This document shows positions 36,587-46,575 of a DNA stretch of 64,000 bases, piece by piece. Positions within the stretch are counted from its first letter, which is position 1. Each line of letters opens with the position of its first letter. The translations under genes and the position numbers were made by a program. This stretch comes from Numida meleagris (lineage: Eukaryota; Chordata; Aves; Galliformes; Numididae), in NCBI RefSeq assembly GCF_002078875.1, contig NC_034409.1, positions 110,353,980 through 110,417,979 on the forward strand, written 5' to 3'. The notes beneath the pieces are model-generated. The model was not told the DNA's origin and ran no database searches. It saw nothing but the letters and a program-made list of their open reading frames with translations.

Positions 36587-38921
36587 GGGCCTCCGGGGGA
36601 GGCGGCTGCGCGGGGGGGGAACTCCACCCGGGGAAGCGCTGCCGGGGGGGTGGCCGCCTGCCTCTCTGCTCCCTTCCTGCCCTCGGCTCTCAGCGCGGAG
36701 CGCGGCACCGGAGAGACCGGAGAGCCCGCGGCGGGGCTGCCGGGAGCGGAATGGGGCGCAGCGGCCCGGGGGTGGCGGGGAGGCGGCGGTGGGGGGGGGA
36801 ACGCTCTTGGCGTGTGGGCGACAGCTGCGCCCGGCGGGCAGCGGCCGGGGATTAGCACACACGCGCCTTTGCGTGGCAGGAAGGAGCGGCCCCGCGCGCT
36901 CCCCGGGAGCTGGGGGAAGCCGGGGGGAGGCCGAGGGGGAGGCCGGGCGTGCAGTGCCGGCTACGGCCGAGAGGGGACGGCAAAGCAGCGGGAGGGAACC
37001 GCCGTGCGGCCGCCTCATCCCGACCCCCGTCCCGAGAGCAGTGTCGCGAGGGGAGGGCAGGAGGCTAAAGCGGGACGGAGCCGTGCCCGTGGGCTCTGAG
37101 CGGAGCGGAGGGTCGGCCCCGGGCTTTTCCCGGTCGGAGTTTGCTGCTCGGCTCCGCTCGCGGCGCGGAAACTTTCGGCGCCCGCAGTGCCGCTCTGAGC
37201 CGCGGAAGCGCGGGTGTTGCGGCCGGGGCTGGCGGAGTCCCCGCGGCGGCCCACGCGTGTTCGCGGCGTCGGGCGGCCGGGGGCGGGCGGGCACCCCCAG
37301 CATGGCGCGGGGCCGGGAGCACGGCGCCTGCTGGCTCTCAGCGCAGCCCCGAGCAGCAGCGGCGGCGCGGGTTTCCCAGCTTCAGCTTGTTTTTCTTCCT
37401 AATTATTTTTTAAAGACTCGGTGACTCTTCGGTGTGGCTTGCTTTTTTTTTTTTTCTTTCTATTTTGTCTTCTCGGCTTCGCAGTGGGGATTTTGAGCTG
37501 TAAAACCCGAAACCGGGAACCGTGACTAATTTCGGGATGTATTTATTCGGTGCATTCATTCTGAGACCGTAACACAGGATGGGCCGGGGGTGTGTGCTGG
37601 GGATGGGAGCGCTGCGGGGCTCTGCTGAACGCACCCTGAGGGCCGGGCAGCCCTGTGAATTAGGGCGACAACGGGGTTCGTCATGTGAGCGCTGATGAAT
37701 TCAGGGAACGCGAGAGCTGCAATTGACATTCCTAAAAACAATTAAACCGGTGGGGAGCACTGCTCGAAAATCGATACGGCTCTACGTAACGACGCTGTGT
37801 GGCTGCAGGCAGATTCCTCCCGTAGTAACGAAACGCGAAGTGGCTGCGAAGTACCGCGATTCCCAGTCGCATCCCCCGGCCCCGAACGACGCCGGAGCGC
37901 GCGTCCTCCTGCGCTGGGGCGGAGGCACCGAGTAGCCCCGGGGAATTCTCGGGCATTAATAACCTCGGGTCTCGGTCGGGGCAGGCATCTAAATAGCTGC
38001 CCGAATAGGCAGCGAGCTCCTTTGGTCTGGGACGAAAATAAACCGGGGGTTAAGCTTTAAATATCCTGTCTTGATTTAAGAGCGAGATGCGGTCGGCTGC
38101 ATCGCTGAGTCGGCGGGGATGGGGAGGGGGAAGGGAAGGAATAGGGATGGGTTGGAGAAGAGGAAGGGACTTGGGGCTGCGTCGCCCCGCAGCTGCTCGC
38201 GGATCGGACCGGACACGTTTCCTGCGCTCGCGGGAGACGGCAGCGCAGCCCCGCACCGCGCGGTGCTTTCCAACAGGGGGCGAGGGAAGCCCGGCTGGCG
38301 GCCGCGCCGGGCGCAGAAAGCCCCAGCGGGAGCGGGGTCGGCGAGGGGGGCTGGCGGGCGGGTGGGGAAGGACAATCGCAATCCGGCGTCCGGGCAGCCC
38401 CGGGCTGTGCGGAGCGTGCTTTTATTTCAGCTTTGGCTGGCCGCCAAGCCTCGCGGCACAGCGAGGTCTGTCGTAGGCACGGGCGCGCTACGAGCGCCGG
38501 ACCGCCCCGCGGGGGCCGCGGCCGCGCGGTTTGCGGAGCGATCGCTCCCCGCCGGGTCCCCTCCGGCCGCCGAGAGCCGGGACGCCGCTGCCGTGCGCCG
38601 CGCGGGGGCCGTTCTGGCAGCCGGAGGCTCCTCGGTGCCGGCACGGAAGAGGACACAAGTTGAATATTGTTTGCGCGGCCGGGACAAAATACCCAAGGCT
38701 GGCGGAGGGGGAGGGGAAGGATTGTGTTCGCCCGCCCGTGATGAATAATCCGGGCCGGCCTCCCGGCTTCGGCGGCCAAACCGCTCGCGGCTCTGCCAAG
38801 AGATCAGCCGCGGCCTCTGCCCGCGCCCCGGGCGCCGCTGGCCTTTCCCCGGCCGCCTCCGGCACGTCGCAGTTGCCGGGCGCACGGCGCGGCCCCGCCG
38901 GGACCACCCGCCACGGGGTGC

Positions 38922-38943
38922 GGGGCCGGGGCCGGGGCCGGGG
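38922..38943 (+). repeat. (GGGGCC)3GGGG tract
   Basis: Four G4 runs separated by CC, on the plus strand, inside a CpG island. It fits the canonical G-quadruplex pattern exactly. Confidence 0.85.
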
Positions 38944-40013
38944 TGCGACGAGGAGAAGGGAACGGGGCGTGCGGGGGGGGCGACGGCAGGTGCAACCCCC
39001 ACGCGGCCCCGTGTGCGGGTGCGGGTTGCGGCGTGAGCCCTCCGGTGCGCGCTGCCGAGAGGCGGGCGGTGCGTGTGCGTGGGTTTCGGGCGTGCGTGAC
39101 ATAGACCGTGTGCGTGGCGCTGGCGAGGAGAGGCAGCGTGTGACACGCGACACGCGGGAGAGGCGGCGCGCCCGCGTGACTTTCAGCGAGTTCACGCGTG
39201 GGCGAGAGCCGCGGCGCGGGGCCGGGCAGGAACCGTGCCCCGCAGCCCTTCCCAAGCCCGGCCCGGGGCCGACTTTCGGAATCCGCTTCCCGCCGGCCGC
39301 TCCGTCTCCACGCGGGACCGAGCCCACGCGGGGGAAGGAGCTCCCGGGGCGGGGCGGGCGGGCCACGAAGGGGGGATCCCGCGGCGTTCCCCTCCCGCGC
39401 GGCGCCGAGGCCCCGTTCTGCCCGGCCCCATCGCGTTTCTGTGCGGGAGGAGCGGGGATTTTCCATCTGCCGGCCGCCCCGCTGTGACCTCGGCGCGAGT
39501 TCGGTGGCACCGCTCCCTCCAGGGCAGGGTCGCGCCGCGGGGCTCCAGCTGCTCCTCGGGGTGCGGGAAGGGGACGGTGGCAGCTGCGGGTGGAAGGGCT
39601 GCGGCTGGCGGTGGGAGGCCCTGGAGCCCTTCCCGGGGAGCGCTGCCAGCGCTGTGCTGCCTCGACACGTCCAACCGCTCCGGCACGAGTTGGCTCTCTC
39701 CCTGCCCAGACCCGATCTGCGCCGCGGAGACGGCAAATGCCCTTAAGGGGGGGGGTCGGTTAAAGGGGCATCGGGGGAGGGGGTTTCCAGCGGACGCGCG
39801 TGGGCCGGCGCCGCCACGCCGGGGGGCCACGGGAGAGCTCGGGGCGGCGTGGAAACAGCGCTGCGAGGGCAGTGGGAGGAGGAACGGCTCCGATCCTGCC
39901 GCTGCGTGCATCGGAGCTGCCGCTGCCCGAGCGCGGTGCTAAGCGCTGATTTACAGGTAGGGGAAACGTGCTCCACGAACCCCGTGCCACTTCCCTCCGG
40001 TGGATTCAAATCA

Positions 40014-40022
40014 TATATAAAG
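40014..40022 (+). promoter_or_regulatory. TATA box (TATATAAAG)
   Basis: Strong TATA element in an AT-rich pocket ('caaatcatatataaagagcg') between CpG islands. A start site would be expected near 40,045, just before 'gcagctcctagg'. The downstream 100 bp ('gttgttgttaacacatgtttcaatttgggatcgagactgtcaattac') is again AT-leaning. No reading frame begins convincingly after it, so a 5' UTR or noncoding transcript is possible. Confidence 0.4.
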
Positions 40023-40854
40023 AGCGTGAGCTGGCGGTCTCCCGGGCAGCTCCTAGGATGCGCGGCGTTGTTGTTAACACATGTTTCAATTTGGGATCGA
40101 GACTGTCAATTACCCGCTGAGGCGCCCGAGCCCCGGGCGGGCAGCACAGGGACGGCTGTGCTCAGCCGTTGCCCTCCCGCTCCGCCGAAGCAGCGCTCTC
40201 GGATCCCGCACCGCCTGCGCTCTGCCCCCGCCCGGCGGCTCTCGGCCCCCGCGAGGCGCTCCCCGGCTGCGGGTGGGGGGGGACGGGGGGACGCGCGGAG
40301 CGGGAAATGCACGGGCAGCGCTTTCCTGCTTCCGTAACGCGCTCTGTTTCTCGGTCGGAAAAACAGGCCGGCTCCGCTCGGCATCGGCAAGCCCATTGGT
40401 TTGCTTTGCTTTTTTTTCTTTCCGAGCGGAAGAGACCCCCGTCTCCCCCCGAGCAGAAGCCAGCAGCTCGGAAAGGCCGCTCCAGGGGCAACGGCGGAAA
40501 GGCCGCCAATTAACATCGCATCTGCGGGCGGCGAGCTGCGGGCGGATCGTCGGGAGGCGCCGCGCTCCCTCCCGCAGCCCCCAGGGCCCCCACGGGAGGA
40601 TCTCTCTCCGGAGGGCCCCGCCCGGCCTTGGGGACGCTGTGCCGGGGCGGCCCCGCGGCCTTACGTGAGCCCACGCTGCTTCCTCTCCGCTCACCCGAAA
40701 AACCCGAACCCGCGGAGAGCGGTTCCTCCGCTGCCCCTGCCCCACCGCCCGCGCTCGGCCGGGCCGGGCCCCGCACGGCTCCGCACGCCTCTCGCTGCAG
40801 GGAGCCGCGAGCGCTCCGCTCCGCACCGCGCCTCCGTGACGAGCCCGGCATCGC

Positions 40855-41015
40855 AGGCAGCCTATAAATAATTTCCATTATGTTCAGCTGACAGCGCGAG
40901 GCGATTAATTTTAATAGCTGTATATTTGCCTGTTTCTCCTAATGCTCTGTAATGAGATGAGAAGCCATCCAACCCCAGATGGCTCCAGCCGCCTCCTTAT
41001 TTATTTATTTGGTGT
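40855..41015. promoter_or_regulatory. CNE-like island between CpG islands
   Basis: Sharp AT-rich block with an E-box CAGCTG (40,885-40,890), 'gattaattttaat' (40,902-40,914) and 'aatgctctgtaatgagatgagaag'. It contrasts with more than 70% GC-looking flanks on both sides, a pattern expected when sequence is held by selection. Not tested by alignment. Confidence 0.5.
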
Positions 41016-42429
41016 GTGCGTGTGCAAAAGAGGGGAGAACCGGGAGCGGGCAGCCGCCCCCGATGCCGGTCCCCGTAGTGGTGCTTCCCGGGGCCGGGGG
41101 GCCTCGGGGTGTCGATGTGTTATCTCCGGGGGTCGACGGGCGCAGATCGGTGGCGTTCAGGGTGAAGGGGAGCGCGGCTCTGAGCCCACCCCGTTAACCT
41201 GAATTCCGTGTCGGGGGGAGGGGGGGGTCGGGCAGCGCTTTGTGGAGCAGCGAAGAGAGCCCAGCGGCGGCCGCCAACAGCGGAGCTCTGCGTGCGGCCG
41301 TGTGACAAAACCGCGCTGTCCTCAGCCGGGGGGGGGTCCTGCATTCGGGAGCTGCAAAGGTGTGCGTTTGGGGGTGGGGGGAAGTGGAGGAGACGGGCTG
41401 CTTATCCAGGTGAAACAGCAGCGAGGCGAGCACCTGCGTCTTTTTTTTTTTCTACAAGGCGTGCACCGATAATTGCAGCAGTTAATTGCGTTTCTTTGAA
41501 GGTCATTGGAAGTTACGGGGCTGTGTTTTCTTTCCCGGCTGGCAGACAATGGCTGAGCGCTGTTTTAAATGTAAATCAGAGGGTATCCGCAGAAACCTGT
41601 GCTGTCGGATCGCGGCGTAATGGATTCACTCCGGCTGCGCCTCGCTCGCCACAATACAGCGCAGCGCCGGGCCGGGAGCGCGCCGGGGTTCCTCTGCGGA
41701 AGCGCAGTTGCCGACGAACATGGAAAGCATTAAATCGTGACGGGGGAGGGGGGGCGGCGCGGCATCGCGCTGCTGCTCGGGACCGTAGCGCAGCCACGCA
41801 GCCCCCGCACCGGGACGTCGGGCACCGCGAGCCAGGGCCGCCGGCGGGGGGGACACCCCGCAGGGAGGGGGGACACCCCGCCGCGGGCCGTGCCTCGTGC
41901 CGCCCGGGTCGCGTCCTCACTCCCGGGGACGGCGGAGAGGGGCCGGGGCCGAAAGGTGCCGTCTGGCTGCGGGCCCCCTCTCCGGGGGAGGCGTTCTGCA
42001 GGAATGCGGCGAGCGAGCCCGGCCCCGCTGCCCCCAAGCCCTCGTTAACCCCGGGGCCCCCGCGGCCCCCGCTCGGCACCTGCACGCGGCTCCGCCGGAG
42101 GCGAGGACGTGCAGCAGCGCGGAGCCTGCAGCGAGCGCGCGGCCCTCCCCCTTCGCCTCTCCCCGCTAATAACAGGGCAGCGCTCGGGAGGCGGTGGTTG
42201 CGCCGCACGAACAAACGCTCCGTGATTACCACAGCGCGCCCCGGGCTGCGGAGGGACACGGGGAGCCGAGCCGAGCCGAGCCGTGCCGTGCCGAGCCGCT
42301 CAGACGGGAGGCTTCGCGGTCGCCCCCGGGGGCCCGCTCCGCGCCCTCGCAGGGGCCGGGGCCGCCCGCGGGGCCGCGCTCGGTGCCTTCCCCGCGGCGC
42401 CGGGCCACCCCTGCGCAGATGGCACCGTG

Positions 42430-42625
42430 TGACCCCCATTAGGGCAGCGCAGCCGCCTCTCCAGCAAAGCAGTCAGCCCGGTACCGCCGCTTCCCCCGTT
42501 GTCCACGGCAACCGACGTATCTGATTGAACCTCGTTGTACGCGGTGACACCCGCATAATGGATCATGCTGTCAGGGCTTTTTTATCACAGGCATTTATTT
42601 TGGTCACGGCTGGTGATAACTTCGC
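42430..42625. promoter_or_regulatory. CNE-like island
   Basis: Block around 'gcataatggatcatgctgtcagggc' and 'ttttttatcacaggcatttattttggtcac', with a PBX/HOX-like 'tgattgaac' upstream. AT-leaning inside GC-rich flanks; enhancer-like in style. Confidence 0.45.
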
Positions 42626-42798
42626 CGCTCGGCCCTCGTGGCGGTACGGGCCCCGCTGCCGTCTCCCCGCCGCCCCCCCCGGAGGGCGAGCGGGGCACAG
42701 GCTGTCCCCAAGCAGAGGGGCTCCGGTCCCCCCAGCCCGCTCCTCCGCATGCCGCACAGAGGGGCTCCCCGCGCCTTCGACTCCGGCGCGGCTCGGTG

Positions 42799-42820
42799 CC
42801 CCCCCCCCCCCCCCCCCCCC
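42799..42820. repeat. Poly(C) run, 22 bp
   Basis: Uninterrupted C22, equivalent to G22 on the minus strand; prone to quadruplex formation and sequencing error. Confidence 0.9.
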
Positions 42821-43962
42821 GGCCGGGTTATCTCGGGTCACGCGAAGCGGGGACGGGATCCGCCGCAACCCGCGTGCCGGGGGAGCCGGGCAGGAGGCAC
42901 CGCGCCGCTCCCGTCCGCGCACACACTTCCAAAGTAAATACAGCGGGGCAGGGCAGGGCCTCCGGGAGGGGAGAGGAGAGGCCTCTGACAGGCGATTGTC
43001 AGGGCGGAGCCAGCGCTATTTCCAGCCCAGGAATAACAACGCCGGGGCTGCGGTGGCTCCGACCCGCGTGTCCAGGAAAGACCGGCTCTGGGTGTTTGTT
43101 TGGGTTTTAATTGGTATTTTGACGGCGGGCTGGCTTCGCGCAGGCAAACAATGACCCCTGGCCGGGCCGGGGGGGCGGCAGCACCGCCCCGGCCCGAGGG
43201 AACGGGGCCCGGCGAGGATGCCCCACCGCAGGGGCCGGGAGGGGCTGCGGACGGAGGGCAACGCCGGGACGGCCCCGCAGCCCCAGGGCAGGAAGCGGGG
43301 AGGGCGGGAGGAGGCGGCCCGGGGCCCCGGCGCGCTGCGGGGCGGGAGTGGGGGGTGAGGCCGCTGCGTTATCTGGGTCACTGGGGTTAGAAGGAGCGGC
43401 CGATAGGACCGGGGAAGCTGCGCTCCGCTGCTCTGGAGATAGAGCCGCGATCCGGGCCGGGCGGGCACCGCGCGGGAAGGGGGAGGGAATGAGGGAGGAG
43501 GAGGAGACGGCGACTCGTTCCGGCTCCCGAGCCGAGCCCAGGTGCGCTGTGGTTTCCCTGCGCTCGGCAGCCCCCTCCCCTCGCTTCCCATCCCCCGGCC
43601 CCCGCCAACGTTTAACCCTTTCCCACCTCGGCGGGGCTGCAGCTGAGGCGTGCGCCGGCCCGGCCGCGTCCCCTGCGGTTCCCCACTCCCTCCGTGGCAG
43701 AGACTGATCTCGGCGGGGGGGGCAGGGAAGGGAAGAAGGGTTGGCGTTGTGGTGCCGAGCACCGCCCTCGGGCTGCTCCCGGGCTCCGGCTTTGTACACG
43801 CACACGCAGTCCCAGCTGCGCGGAGCCGAGCCAGCCCGGGGCCAGCCCTCGCCTGCTGCTGCTGCCGCCGCCGCCGCCGCTCTCGCTTGCAGGCAGCCAC
43901 CAGCGGGGCTGCTGCTGCTGCTGCTGCAGCCGCCGCCGCCGCCTTCCTCCCCCGCCCCGCTC

Positions 43963-43978
43963 NNNNNNNNNNNNNNNN
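43963..43978. other. Assembly gap, 16 N
   Basis: Run of N. Its small size, together with the repeated flank, suggests an unresolved join rather than a measured gap. Confidence 0.95.
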
Positions 43979-43979
43979 C

Positions 43980-44124
43980 TGGACCAACCGCGCCTTCCCG
44001 GCCGCCCCCCCGCACCACCACGCGGCCCCGCACCCGCTCGCCTTACTGAACACTCCGCACCTGCTGGGGCTGGCAGCCGCCGCCGCCGCCGCCGCCGCCG
44101 CCGCCTTCCTCCCCCGCCCCGCTC
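43980..44124 (+). CDS. IRX3: IRX3-like C-terminal coding fragment (partial, probably mis-joined)
   Basis: Forty-eight codons read through from the gap edge. They start WTNRAFP, continue with a PP-HHH segment, then HPLALLNTPHLLGL, then an eleven-residue alanine run, then FLPRPA. From memory, vertebrate IRX3 (Iroquois-class TALE homeodomain transcription factor) has AWTNRPFP, HPLSLL, PHLLGL, an alanine run and FARPAEPE in the same order near its C-terminus; IRX1 has only WTNSAF and IRX5 differs more. The first base before TGG is C, consistent with an Ala codon before the Trp as in IRX3. What is missing is decisive: no TALE homeodomain, no acidic region, no conserved IRX3 C-terminal tail, and after FLPRPA the frame runs into unrelated GC-rich DNA. 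Most likely a piece of the real last coding exon joined here through the GCC repeat. A genuine duplicated fragment is the alternative. Confidence 0.5.
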
Positions 44125-44224
44125 CCCGCCGCCCTTTTCCTTCCTGCTCGGGCCGGGCGCCCCCGGAGCTCCCTGGGCCGGCGGCTCCCCGCTGCCGGAG
44201 CGGAGGCAAAGGGCTCTCCCCGCG

Positions 44225-44290
44225 CCCCATCGCGCGCAGAGCCCTTTAATCAATTTCACCCGATTAATTATTAATTTAACGCCAGTCAAG
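44225..44290. promoter_or_regulatory. CNE-like island
   Basis: 'ctttaatcaatttcacccgattaattattaatttaacg' (44,241-44,280): at least four homeodomain cores in 40 bp between two CpG islands. Confidence 0.45.
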
Positions 44291-44514
44291 CTCGCCCCGG
44301 AGGAGCCGGCGGGGGGAGGGGAGGCTGACGGCAGGCGGAGGCGGCGGGGCCCGCTGCCAGGCGCAGCCCCGGCCCGGCAACTTTCGGCTTCGCCGCTTCG
44401 AGAGCCGGGGGGGCTGCGGTTCCCATTGCGGCGGATGCCCCCCTCCCCACTCACACGCTCCCTGCTCCCTCCACTCCGCTCCCTCCCCCTTCCCTCTCGC
44501 CCGCCCCCCGCGTA

Positions 44515-44660
44515 GGCACAGCCATAAAAGGGCCCATCGCATCGCGGCGATGATGGATCGTGCCTGGCGGGGGTGATTTGGTGTTGATCGCATATTATCA
44601 CGGGCAGGTCGGACTGGTTGCTGATGGACGGCTTTCCAGCCAGCCGCTCCGCCGCCGCTC
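44515..44660 (+). promoter_or_regulatory. TATA-like element and CNE-like block
   Basis: 'gccataaaagggcccatcgc' (TATA-like at 44,523-44,531) is followed by an unusual GAT-rich run with repeated ATCGC/GATG words and 'gttgatcgcatattatcacggg'. It could be a core promoter with a start near 44,555 or a conserved enhancer. No reading frame is supported. Confidence 0.4.
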
Positions 44661-45104
44661 GGGGAAGCGGCTCGATCGACAAGCAGCTCGCTCGCTTTTA
44701 ACTCCTTCTCTCACCAGCAAAGCCGAGCATCTGTCACAACAGCTCTCCGGGCTGCACTTCGCCTCCTCCCGCCCCGTTCTGTCCTCGGCCGCCCGCCGCT
44801 TGCATCCCTCCGCCCCGGGAACGCTCCGGGTGCGGGGCAGTGCGGGGGGGCACGGTTCGGGAAGGGCGTTCCGCTGCCCTCGGCCCTCTTCATTCGGGAG
44901 GGTCAAACCGAGCCCTCCATCTGCACGTGGTCGTGCACGACCCGGGGGGGGGGGGGCAGTTGTGTTTTTCTCTCTCTTTCCCAGCGCAGGTTGCACGGCC
45001 CCGGGATCGCGTTGTGCTCGGAGAACGGAGGAAGGGGGGAGGTTAGCGGCTGGGAAGCGATAGCTGCGCTCTCCGGAGAGCCGCTCTCCACCAGGCAGCG
45101 CCTT

Positions 45105-45200
45105 GAAATCTATTTAAAGAGAGGGAAAGGCGGAGGGGGGAGAACAAAGGGGGAGGAGGAGGAGGGTGCCGAGTCGGAGCCGGGAGAGAGGAGCGAGCGC
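45105..45200 (+). promoter_or_regulatory. Candidate core promoter (TATTTAAA)
   Basis: 'ccttgaaatctatttaaagagagg' with TATTTAAA at 45,111-45,118, then purine-rich sequence containing the SOX-type word AGAACAAAGG (45,141-45,150) and a 5'-UTR-like GA-rich stretch. CpG-rich on both sides. No start codon can be chosen. Confidence 0.35.
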
Positions 45201-46234
45201 TGGAGGAGGCACCGCGCTGCCACAGCTGTGCGCGGCGATCGGAGGAGCACGGGCGGCGGTGGGCAAGCGCGGCCCTTTCTCCTCTCACTGCCCGGGGAAG
45301 GGGCGGCTGGGGGTTAGGAAGGGCGGAGAGGGAGCGGGGAGCCCCAGGGCCGGAGGCGCTTCCCGGCAGAGCCCAATAGGAGAGAAAGGCCGCGGGTTAC
45401 GATTGGGATTAATTATTATTCTCCAGCAGCCAGGGGGACGATCAGGGCATCGTGCGGCCTTCGCCTCTCCCCGCTCCCACTCCTTTCTTCTCCCCCACCT
45501 TTCTTTATTTTCCTTTTTCTTTTTTCTTTTTTTTTTTTTTTTCTGAAACTCGGCTGCTTCCTTCCAGCGCTCCGAAGATTTAACCCTTTGCCCGCAGAGC
45601 CTCGAGGTGGGCGTACACAAAGCACATCGCGAAAGCCTCAGACCGAAAAAATCCCGACCGACACGGGAATGGCGCACGGCCATAAGTCGGTATCGCACCC
45701 GCGGTGCTGGACGGCCCCGGGACGGCTGTACACAGCAGGGGGCCCCGGCCCTGTCAACCCCTCGCCGCCGGGTGCCGCCGGGCACATCGCTCCCACACAT
45801 GGTCCGCATTTCGTACAGCAGCAGCGTGCTTCCTCCCGGCCTCTCGCTGCCGCTTTCCGAACAGAGGGGGGGGGGGGGGGGGAAGAGAGGTTTAGAGGAA
45901 GTTAAAAATCAGGCGAGCTGAGAAATGCTCCGTGTTACACACATCCTGCGTGAAAGCGAAAGCCCGGCGTTCCGGCCCTGCTCCCCGGTACTGGCGCCGG
46001 GGTTGGACACGGTGAGGTGACCGGTCCGTGCCTGCGGGTCGCCGCTCGCCTCGTGCCCTCGCCCTGGGGTCGGGCGCTGGAAGAGCATCGCCCCGCGTCC
46101 CCCCTTCCCTTCCCTTCCTCTCCCGGAGCCGGGGCGGCCCGCACCCCGCGGCCCCGTGTCCCCTCCACCACCGCCGGGCCCGGTGCCCCCCAGCTCCGTG
46201 CGACAGAAGGGCCGCATTCTCCCCAGTGGAAGCC

Positions 46235-46575
46235 CACTCGTTTCCTTGTTGGCAGGAACAAAGCGCACATTCAGAGGGGTGGCTGCTGACGGCTCCCTCT
46301 GTATAGCACTGGAAAGCGGGTGGCCTTTGGTTGCTGGCAAGGAAAATTCTAATCAGGGCGCTTGTAAGCGGGGCTTTATAGAAGCTTAGTTACAAAAGGC
46401 TTACACCAGAGTAATGCAATAACTATAATAACAGCCAGGGAGCCCTAAAGGGGGTGGAATGCGCTTGTGTCTGGATGATTTTCCCCGCTAGCACAGAGAG
46501 GGACTGTTTACTGCGAGTGCCATTAAGTATCGCTGGAAACTCACCAACCGCAGACTTATTTCAATCTACTTTATT
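46235..46575. promoter_or_regulatory. CNE-like island, 340 bp
   Basis: The largest AT-leaning break in the left half of the GC domain. It includes 'gctttatagaagcttagttacaaaagg', 'gagtaatgcaataactataataacagcc' and the recurrent 11-mer AGTGCCATTAA (46,516-46,526) followed by 'gtatcgctgga'. GC is very high immediately before and after. Enhancer candidate; untested. Confidence 0.5.

Larger units (their letters stand above)
36285..40860. promoter_or_regulatory. CpG-island chain A
   Basis: Very high GC with CpG dinucleotides at unsuppressed frequency, broken by less GC-rich parts at about 37,400-37,790 and 40,000-40,110. Long open frames appear in all six phases at once, which is a GC effect; none has a domain or a plausible exon boundary. 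Contains the 28-nt inverted repeat, a (GGGGCC)n tract and a strong TATA box. Typical of the promoter region of a developmental gene; no transcript can be assigned. Confidence 0.75.
43926..44124. repeat. Near-identical segment on both sides of the gap
   Basis: The sequence before the gap ends with 'gcagcc', GCC repeats, then 'ttcctcccccgccccgctc' (43,926-43,962). The same string recurs at 44,073-44,124 with more GCC units. Either the two contig ends overlap and should have been merged, or there is a real local duplication. The first is more likely. Confidence 0.75.
41020..46235. promoter_or_regulatory. CpG-island chain B
   Basis: CpG-rich throughout with AT-rich breaks at 41,430-41,620, 42,430-42,625, 44,225-44,290 and 45,385-45,430. 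Contains a C22 run (42,799-42,820), a G17 run (45,866-45,882), the 16-N gap (43,963-43,978), the IRX3-like fragment and a TATTTAAA-type promoter candidate at 45,111. No complete gene. Confidence 0.7.

Noticed and set aside
36374..42524. Long overlapping open frames (up to 438 codons) in CpG-rich DNA
   Set aside because: They occur on both strands and in all phases at once, consist of Arg/Pro/Ala/Gly-rich sequence, and show no domain or splice context; a GC effect.
43880..43962. 'ctcgcttgcag|gcagcc' as a splice acceptor of an exon coding poly-Ala
   Set aside because: The sequence is repeat-derived, ends at the gap, and is better explained as the overlapping end of a contig.
43694..44515. 273-codon frame across the 16-N gap
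   Set aside because: The frame that matches IRX3 is a different phase; this one is low-complexity Pro/Arg/Leu.
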